Shown in pieces: positions 58,006-64,000 of a stretch of 64,000 nt of DNA; positions within the stretch are counted from its first letter, which is position 1, and each line of letters opens with the position of its first letter. Below the pieces are notes generated by a model. It did no database searches and was not told the DNA's origin. It was given only the letters and a program-made list of their open reading frames with translations. A program made the translations under genes and the position numbers. The stretch is taken from the NCBI GenBank assembly GCA_022496205.1, contig WTXD01000014.1, forward strand, positions 496,001 to 560,000, read 5' to 3'. Source of the stretch: Gloeopeniophorella convolvens (Eukaryota; Basidiomycota; Agaricomycetes; Russulales).

Positions 58006-60259
58006 GGCGGCTGCGGCGGCGGCGGATAGGCCTCGGGGATGGGCCCGGGCGCAGACGCAGACGCGCCGTACGCGGGCTGGCGATACGCGCCGTTCGCCGC
58101 GGCGTAGCCGTCGTTCAGCGGGGGCGGGCCCGAGGCGGACGGCCCCGCGGGCATCGGCGGCGGACCGGAGCGCAGCGCGAGCGAGTTTTCGCGGATGTTC
58201 GCGACGACCTGCTGGCTGTTCTGCCGGACGGGCCCGCCCTGCCCCACGGGCCCGCGCGCGTCCGAGCGCTGCTTGGCCTGGGTGCGCTTGCGCACGAGCG
58301 TCACCTCGGTGAGGCTGTCATGCTCCTGCCGGGAGAGCGCCTGCGGCGCGGGCTGCGAGAGCGCGCTCAGGCGCTCGGTCGCGTCTGTGTTCCCGTGTTG
58401 TGATGCCTGTGTGCAGGTGACGATGAGCCAAGCTGATACCCGGCTCCACGGGAGGCCGACGTACCCGAGTGTACCACTTGCGTGCGGCCTCGATGTCCTT
58501 GGCACCGCCCACGCCGACCTCCATGTAGTAGCCCATGGCAAATTCTGCGCTGGGCAGTCCCTTGCGCGCAGCCTTTTCGGCAAAGGTAAAGGCAAGCGAT
58601 TCGTCCTTGTCGAAAGCACCCTCCGAGCCGCACAGGAACCATTTACTAAGGGCCATATCGGCTTCGATCTCGCCCTGCTGGCTCGCCAGCGAGTAGTATT
58701 GGACGGAGAGCAATGCATCAAAGGGGAATGGCGGCTGTGCAAATTCGTACGCGTGTCCGAGCTTGTACTGTGCCGGTGCGAAATTGAGGTAGGCCGCACG
58801 CTCGAGATGGCGCCGAGCCTCATTGTCACGCGTGCTTCCAGGAGGGATGAGGGGGGTAAACTGGTGCGGGGGGATGGTGGCATGTGAGAATTCCCCAAGG
58901 AGCAGGAGGCCAAAGACGTATGCCGGCTGGGGAACGTCCACGGTAGCCAGGGTAGCCGCACGCTGCAGAAGAGGCAGTGCTGCTTCGGTGCTCGCAGGCA
59001 AACCAAGCTGACCCATCAGATGTGCCATTCCCATCCGCTGCCGGTCAACGATCTGTCAGATACGAGCATCTGTCAAGCGACCAAGCACGCACGTAGAGAG
59101 AGCTTTCGTTGTTGTTGCGGATGCCGCGCTCATAGCAGTCCTTGGCATGGACAAAGTCGTTGAAAGTCTCATAATCGCGGCCGATATTGAACCACGCGGA
59201 GGCAAAGCCGGCGCGCGCCGCGCGCTCGTAATCACGGAAGGCGGCTCTGGGATTCGGCGGAACGAATTGGGGATATGCGCCGCTTGCCGCGAATACCGCA
59301 CGGAAATAGATTGCCTCGGCTACATGAGGCGGCAGCTGCTGCGGGACGGGGTTGGGATTGGAGATTTGGATAATCAGAGGAACGGCGATCTCGACAAGGT
59401 TGTTGAGCTCCTGGTCAGCGACGTGGATGGGGCCAGGAGGGGGATCGGTGGAGCCGGTTTGATTTGGAGTGACATAGAGACGATCGACGAGACCGACGAC
59501 GTCGCGGCACCAGGAGATCTTGGATGAAGCGCTGTTGGTTGGGTTCTGGACGGCGGGCAGAGCAGCAATGAGCGAAGCGATCGTTGGGAGCGGGGCGGTC
59601 AGGGCAGGAGGACCACCCGATTCTGAGCCTCTTCTGGTGGTGGGATCTGCGACAGACATGGAGGCCATGGAAGATGTGAGCGTATCGGACGGAGTAAGGG
59701 GTCCTGGGTAGGGCAGAGGCTGGTTGGGGCTGTGATAAGAGGGATCGGCTTGGTGCGATGAGGGCTGCTGGGTGGGATTGGGAGGCGGTGGGGGCGGAGG
59801 AAGGTTGGTCTGGATGGAAGGTGGAGAACCGGACTGGGGGATGTTCCACGGGCTCCATGACGAGCCTGCGGGGGCGGGAGCTGACCAGGGCTAGAGGACG
59901 AGGGCATGACGAAGCCGGGTGCAGGGTTGCGCGCGCCAGGCGGGAGAGCAGGGGACGAGCTACGGTAGTAGTCCGCGGGGGGCGGAGGGACGGAGAGGCC
60001 ATGAGCGGCCTGGCTGTCGAGAGTGCGGGCCATCTAGAGGGAAAGAGGAAGAGTATGGGTGAATAAATAGAAAAATAAACAGAGAGGGGGGGGACGGGAG
60101 AGACGTAATGAGACGCACGTTTGCAGGCAGATCAGGAGTGTGCTTGTGTGGGCGCGGGGCGGGGAGCGGCTCGTCGAGGTGGGGCTGGGCGGGAGAATAT
60201 CGTCGCTCTGGGGGAGAAAGGGCTCTGAGGTCGGGGGGAATAAATGAATTCGAGGCCAT
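57522..60259 (-). CDS. Chitin synthase regulatory subunit Skt5/Chs4-like, Sel1 repeats and CaaX box
   Basis: Starts MASNSFIPPDLRALSPPERR at ATG 60259. Exon 2 (MARTLDSQAAHGLSV) splices at DYY|R across a 98-nt intron into a Pro-rich region. The Sel1-repeat solenoid follows: HVAEAIYFRAVFAASGAYPQ, ERAARAGFASAWFNIGRDYE, RHLERAAYLNFAPAQYKLGH, YYSLASQQGEIEADMALSKW and GLPSAEFAMGYYMEVGVGG. The C-terminal third is Pro/Gly/Gln-rich with two pure glutamine runs. It ends KDCVIM, a CaaX prenylation box, as in yeast Skt5 and Chs4 homologues. The protein activates and localises chitin synthase at the plasma membrane during budding or septation. The stop codon is at 57522-57524. Confidence 0.92.
57819..57854. 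repeat. (CTG)12 trinucleotide tract encoding Gln12
   Basis: Twelve perfect CTG triplets on the plus strand read as CAG on the coding strand of the Skt5/Chs4-like gene. They encode a pure polyglutamine run flanked by PPP and GYPPP. Confidence 0.95.
57966..58004. repeat. (CTG)13 trinucleotide tract encoding Gln13
   Basis: Thirteen perfect CTG triplets encode a second polyglutamine run about 37 codons N-terminal of the first, between PPQPP and RPPP. Both tracts are uninterrupted and therefore likely to vary in length between strains. Confidence 0.95.
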
Positions 60260-61984
60260 GATGAAGGATATGATATAGCACAACACACCCACTCTATAAA
60301 TCACCGCGCGGCCGTTTGCTGCGCGCGGCATCTCCGAGGTCGCCAAGCCGCATCGCTACACTCACCGCCCGGCCTTCCCGCTCACCTCCGCACCCCGACA
60401 CTGCCACCCCAATCCTCCTCTTGGTCTCTGCCCTTTCCAACCTGCACAGCTCAACCGCGCGCCTCATCCACGTCCCTTTCTTGCCCGCGTATCTCCACCA
60501 ATGTCCCCGGGCGGCCGCCCGCTCATTAATAGCCCCCGCCGACATTCAGATATGGTTACTACCTGCCTGCGGCGCGACTGAACCTCATCATCTCATGCAC
60601 ATGCCTGGCCGCTGTTAATTCACGTAACCCATTTACATACTCCCATGGCGTAGACAGTGCATCCCACCGGAAACAGCGTTATCCGATCTGCGCCCTTTCG
60701 CTGCACTGATCTCGATCGCCATGGCTCGCTGATGGCTGTCCACTGATCCTGATCACCTCCGTCCCACGCAACCTTCAACAACACTCGGCAGCTCCCCCTC
60801 TTCATATAAGCTTAAGCCTCCGGACCCGCCCTCTATTCTCCAAGTTTCACAGTCCCTTGTACCTCATCGCTCACTCTCGCCATTTGAATCCGGACTAGTA
60901 TGTAGTACTCAAACCCCTCGTGCCTGTTGTGTCGCTCTAATGTCAGGATGGTGGCATATCGGGCCATTATGGCAACCCACAACAGCGCGCGTGCCATTCG
61001 TGCCTAGAGGCCTGCCTCGCTCTCTGCGCTCACCATCGGACCTCAGGCGCCCGCCTTTGATTCTCGGCGATCTATTTCGATATGGGCGGCTTAGAAGCCG
61101 CAACGCAAGTAGTGCTTCGAGTGGCGATCCCTCCATCTTTTCTCTGAGCACCCAAGCGCCGAGTGCTGCCCCCAAGTACCGATCGAGCCTTTGCGCGTCG
61201 TGACGACCCTTACACGCCGTGATGCGTTGATTGGTTTTCTAGCATCTCAACGTTGCGCCGAGTACGCAAGCTTCCCGGCCTCATTCTTCGCTTTCTCGCT
61301 GGAGAACCGGGACCCGGATTACGGCAAAACGCACGTCTTCCCCCCACACTAGATACGCGCCCGAGAACCGTGATTAGGCATCGCGCTATGTTCGGTCTAT
61401 ATATCATATACTTAGTATGTTCTTCGCGGTAACCAATCAACGTGATGATACCCAACCTTGGAGCATTCGATGAGACGACAGCCAACCTCGTTGACGAAAC
61501 CACTATGCGATCACGTATTCCTTCGCGCGAAATGTAGGTGATCCGTCGCTTCCCTCGAGGAGGGTGCAGGCTACATATCCTCGAACCACGGACATCAAAC
61601 TGGGGTGCTGCATATCTCTTGGCTCGGGGCGCACCCCGAGGCTCACCCGTCTTCGTAATGACGAAGGCGTCCCCGAACGGGAAGCTTGGAAGTGTGACGT
61701 CCCAAATCGCGCACAGCCATGCACAGGCTTTACACTTTGCCACCACGCCTTGCTGCGGCGTTTTGATCTGTGGTCCGCTCACGACCCTGGTCCAGCGCCA
61801 CAGCCTCGAGCCATACCCGAGCGCAGTCGGTCCGCCTTGATCGCGGCGGCCGGGTTTGGTGGGTTCGAATAAGAACCCTTCGCGCAGCACCACGAGCCCA
61901 ATACCAGCGATACCTGTATAAGTAGACCGCCGGCGTGAGTATACTACATCGTGGCAATGAAGAGGCGGCGGTGTCTATATAGCA
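60260..61984. other. Gene-poor interval, 1.7 kb
   Basis: Contains the Skt5/Chs4 promoter near 60260-60400. A plus-strand frame at 60940-61203 (residues SLRSPSDLRRPPLILGDLFR) with a nearby TATAAG at 60806 could be a small exon but has no recognised relative. A 228-codon minus-strand frame at 61210-61893 lacks an ATG start and any motif. No gene is called. Confidence 0.35.
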
Positions 61985-63268
61985 TTACTCCTTCGTTGCT
62001 TCTTCCAGCTCCTCCCAAAGACGTTTTCCAATCTCGGGGTCGTCGGCTTTAGGAGGCGTAGGACCGACGCGGGCCCATGGGATTAGGAACTGGGTGCATG
62101 TCAGTGAGTGGCTTAATGCACAGCATCTGTTTCTTTACCTTCCCGTTATGATCAAGGGTCTCGGGGGACGTCCCGGCCCACAGCTGTGTGAGCGCGCCGA
62201 AAGGTGCGGGATACAGCACCAAGTAGTACTGCGGACAGTCTCTCAACGCGACGGTGCAGACTCTGAACGGACGCCACGCACCAGCAGGCTCTGAGTGAAC
62301 CGGTTCAGGTGGCGCTGGAGATCGGTACGCAGGTTACCTGGGTTGCAGGCGGTCACAACAAGGCCTTTGTCCCCGTATCGACGTGCTAGCTCCTGGGCCT
62401 ATCAGACAAGAGATGGGTTGGAGCACTTGTCAGCGCCCTGTTTTGCCTTCATGGGAGATGCAGCATAAGAGTGCTCACAAAAACGGCGTTGCCCTGCAAT
62501 AATATGAGTCAGTGATGGCCCTGCACGACAACCCACAACGACTGACATGTTTGCTCTGGTCGTAAAGCTCGTACGTCGTCAGCTTGTCCCGATCAGCACC
62601 AGGGCGGAAGGTGCCCCAATGGATGTGGTTGAGGTACGAGGCCATGGACGCCGTGATGATGACGCGGGCCTTGCGCTCAGGAGAAGCCTCGGCCGCCGCG
62701 AGCAGAGCAGGGATAAGGAGCTTGGTGAACAGGAAGTGCCCGACCACATTGGTGCCCCATTGGAGGTCAAAGCCGTCTGCCGTCAACTGGTCGTGGCCCG
62801 GCCACATGACGCCTCTGGCGCGCGAAGATTAAGCCAGTCCGGATAAGCGCCTGCACCACTGGGCAGTCTGAATTTAGAAATGACGCACCCATTGTTGAAG
62901 AGCATGTGCAGCTGCGTCTCCTTGGACAGAAACTCCTCCGCGGAGCTCCGAACACTGGCCTTGTCAGCAAGATCAAGGCGCAGGAAGATCGCCTTTTCCC
63001 CTGTGTCAGCCTCGAGCTCTTCGATGGCCGCCTCTGCCTTGCCTTGCGAGCGGGCTGCGAGGTAGACCTTCGCGTTGTGGAGCAACAGCTGCCGCACGGT
63101 CTCCTTGCCTATCCCGGTGTTACCTCCGGTGACGATGGCGACCTTGCCCGTCAGGTCAGGGATGTGATTGACTGAGAATTTTGGTGCGGGAGGGAACCAT
63201 TGGGTGAGGAGGCTGGCGTGTTGACCCATGTATCGGAGGAAGAGGCGAGCTTGCTGGCCAACTGACAT
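61985..63268 (-). CDS. Short-chain dehydrogenase/reductase (retinol dehydrogenase-like)
   Basis: Starts at ATG 63268 with [20 protein letters not shown]. The Rossmann fold has [20 protein letters not shown] with the TGxxxGxG cofactor motif, then [20 protein letters not shown] and [13 protein letters not shown]. The strand with the NNxG motif is MLFNNG, continuing after an intron as [20 protein letters not shown] and [17 protein letters not shown]. Catalytic residues lie in [14 protein letters not shown] and YELYDQSKH (YxxSK variant of YxxxK). Later exons give [20 protein letters not shown] and [20 protein letters not shown], ending EELEEATKE. It is probably an NADP(H)-dependent oxidoreductase; the substrate is unknown. 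A palindromic CTATATAG lies about 60 bp upstream. Confidence 0.9.
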
Positions 63269-63680
63269 AGCCGCGGGGACGTGTGCAGCCTTTGTAGCAC
63301 CGAGATCACACGATGGAGCCGAATACCTATATAGCTATGCGTCTTCTTTGGAAGTCCAGATGCTCGAAGAGTCGGCCGTCGTCCGAACAAGCAAATATGA
63401 CATCCCAACATGAGGAATGACAGGAACGAGCTGAGCGCTACTCTGTCGTGCTCCCACGTCACAGGCGTAGAGGCGTGATGGGTGGGGCCCAGTCACAAGC
63501 TAGCAGCCGAAAGCAGAGATATTCTGGGCTGATGAGATGCATGTCCATGCAACGAACACGTTCGAGCGGACAATATCCAGGGTATACGTAGTGACGGAGA
63601 GATAATGGACCGGACCGCGTAACGCACAACCTGCGATTCAGAAAAGGGAGCGAAAGCAAGCGGAACCGGGCCGAGCGCGT
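63269..63680. other. Spacer between two dehydrogenase genes
   Basis: About 410 bp between tandem minus-strand genes. It contains CTATATAG at 63327-63334, a plausible TATA box for the short-chain dehydrogenase. No gene was seen. Confidence 0.4.
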
Positions 63681-64000
63681 CTACTCGACGTCCGGGTCCA
63701 CCTTGACTACCACCTTTCCCCTTGCACGAGAAGACATGATCCTCTCATAAGCCAGCAGCACATCATCAAAGGCATACACCGAGTCCACGATGGATTTCGC
63801 TTTCCCTGGCAGTAATGATGAGAATCGTTGATCCTGCAACGGAGAGTGATGGCCCACCTTCGTTTATCAGCTTCGCTACAGCAGCAATGTATTCACGCCT
63901 GACATCGAGTTGGAAAGTACTGTAACATAGCCCGCGTGAACGAGGGCAACGAGTTCGAGCAACGGGACGCACTAATACCGCCGTTTGACGCCCCCAAGGA
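63681..64000 (-). CDS. 3' end of a quinone-oxidoreductase-type MDR dehydrogenase (partial)
   Basis: C-terminal exons of a gene that continues beyond the right edge. Splicing out two short introns (donors GTGCGT and GTGGGC, acceptors TTACAG and TGCCAG) gives YYTFQLDVRREYIAAVAKLI, NEGKAKSIVDSVYAFDDVLL and AYERIMSSRARGKVVVKVDP, ending DVE, with TAG at 63681-63683. The YxFxDxxxAYxxxxxxRARGKVVVKV ending is typical of the zinc-independent or zinc-type quinone oxidoreductases of the medium-chain dehydrogenase superfamily. The catalytic and cofactor-binding part is outside the window. Confidence 0.8.

Noticed and set aside
57704..58312. Ala-rich plus-strand frame opposite the Skt5/Chs4 gene
   Set aside because: It arises from CTG repeats and GC-rich sequence antisense to a gene with clear Sel1 repeats and a CaaX end.
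59870..59990. Apparent 20-nt intron or frameshift in the Skt5/Chs4 N-terminus
   Set aside because: A 98-nt intron (donor GTAGCT, acceptor CCGCAG) joins DYY to RSSWSPWNIPQS in frame, so neither a frameshift nor a very short intron is needed.
61850..61882. tRNA-like GGTTCGAAT sequence
   Set aside because: It forms a simple GGGTTC...GAACCC hairpin, but no acceptor stem, D-arm or anticodon arm can be placed around it.
61210..61893. 228-codon minus-strand open frame
   Set aside because: It begins at GTG rather than ATG, shows no recognisable domain and lies in a gene-poor interval.

Overview
The window is eukaryotic nuclear DNA from a filamentous basidiomycete, most likely an Agaricomycete. Nearly every gene is cut by several introns of about 50-100 nt with donors such as GTGCGT, GTACGT or GTGAGT. 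Genes lie on both strands a few hundred bases apart. The gene set fits a mushroom-forming fungus: P450, ferric reductase, Tup1 co-repressor, TEY-type MAP kinase, SLMAP-like FHA protein and Skt5/Chs4 chitin synthase activator. No bacterial operons, CRISPR arrays, rRNA or convincing tRNA genes were seen. All gene models were spliced by eye, so internal boundaries are predictions.

Layout. 0.1-5 kb: a small proline-rich protein, a gene-poor stretch, and an unrecognised minus-strand gene with a TATA box. 5.3-10 kb: an F-box protein, a DNAJC17/Cwf23-type J-RRM splicing factor and a nucleotidyltransferase-fold protein. 10.8-18.5 kb: a cytochrome P450, then SmD1, the GPI transamidase catalytic subunit Gpi8, an HCNGP/SAP30BP-like protein and Bud13. 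19.3-23.5 kb: a full Tup1 gene head-to-head with a shorter Tup1-like WD40 paralog. 24.6-31.4 kb: a ferric reductase, mitochondrial ribosomal protein mL41 and a Sos7-like kinetochore protein. 31.5-36.7 kb: a small inverted-repeat element (CACTG ends), a kinesin, and a small protein with a possible Med25 ACID/PTOV-like fold. 36.7-39.9 kb is gene-poor.

40-64 kb is gene-dense: mitochondrial AsnRS, an ERK-type MAPK, a CCCH zinc-finger protein, Noc4, eIF2-alpha, a CAP-Gly protein overlapping a BTB protein, a tail-anchored FHA/coiled-coil protein, Skt5/Chs4 with two polyglutamine runs and a CaaX box, a short-chain dehydrogenase, and the 3' end of a quinone-oxidoreductase-type dehydrogenase leaving the right edge.

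Themes. Four pre-mRNA-splicing genes (DNAJC17-like, SmD1, HCNGP/SAP30BP, Bud13) lie within 11 kb, the last two sharing a 179-bp divergent promoter. Signalling and polarity genes (MAPK, SLMAP-like, BTB, CAP-Gly, Skt5) occupy the right third. The least ordinary items are the Tup1 inverted duplication, the CACTG element, the stand-alone ACID-like protein, the BTB/CAP-Gly coding overlap and the kinesin with a TPR-like tail. No undescribed multi-gene system is evident.
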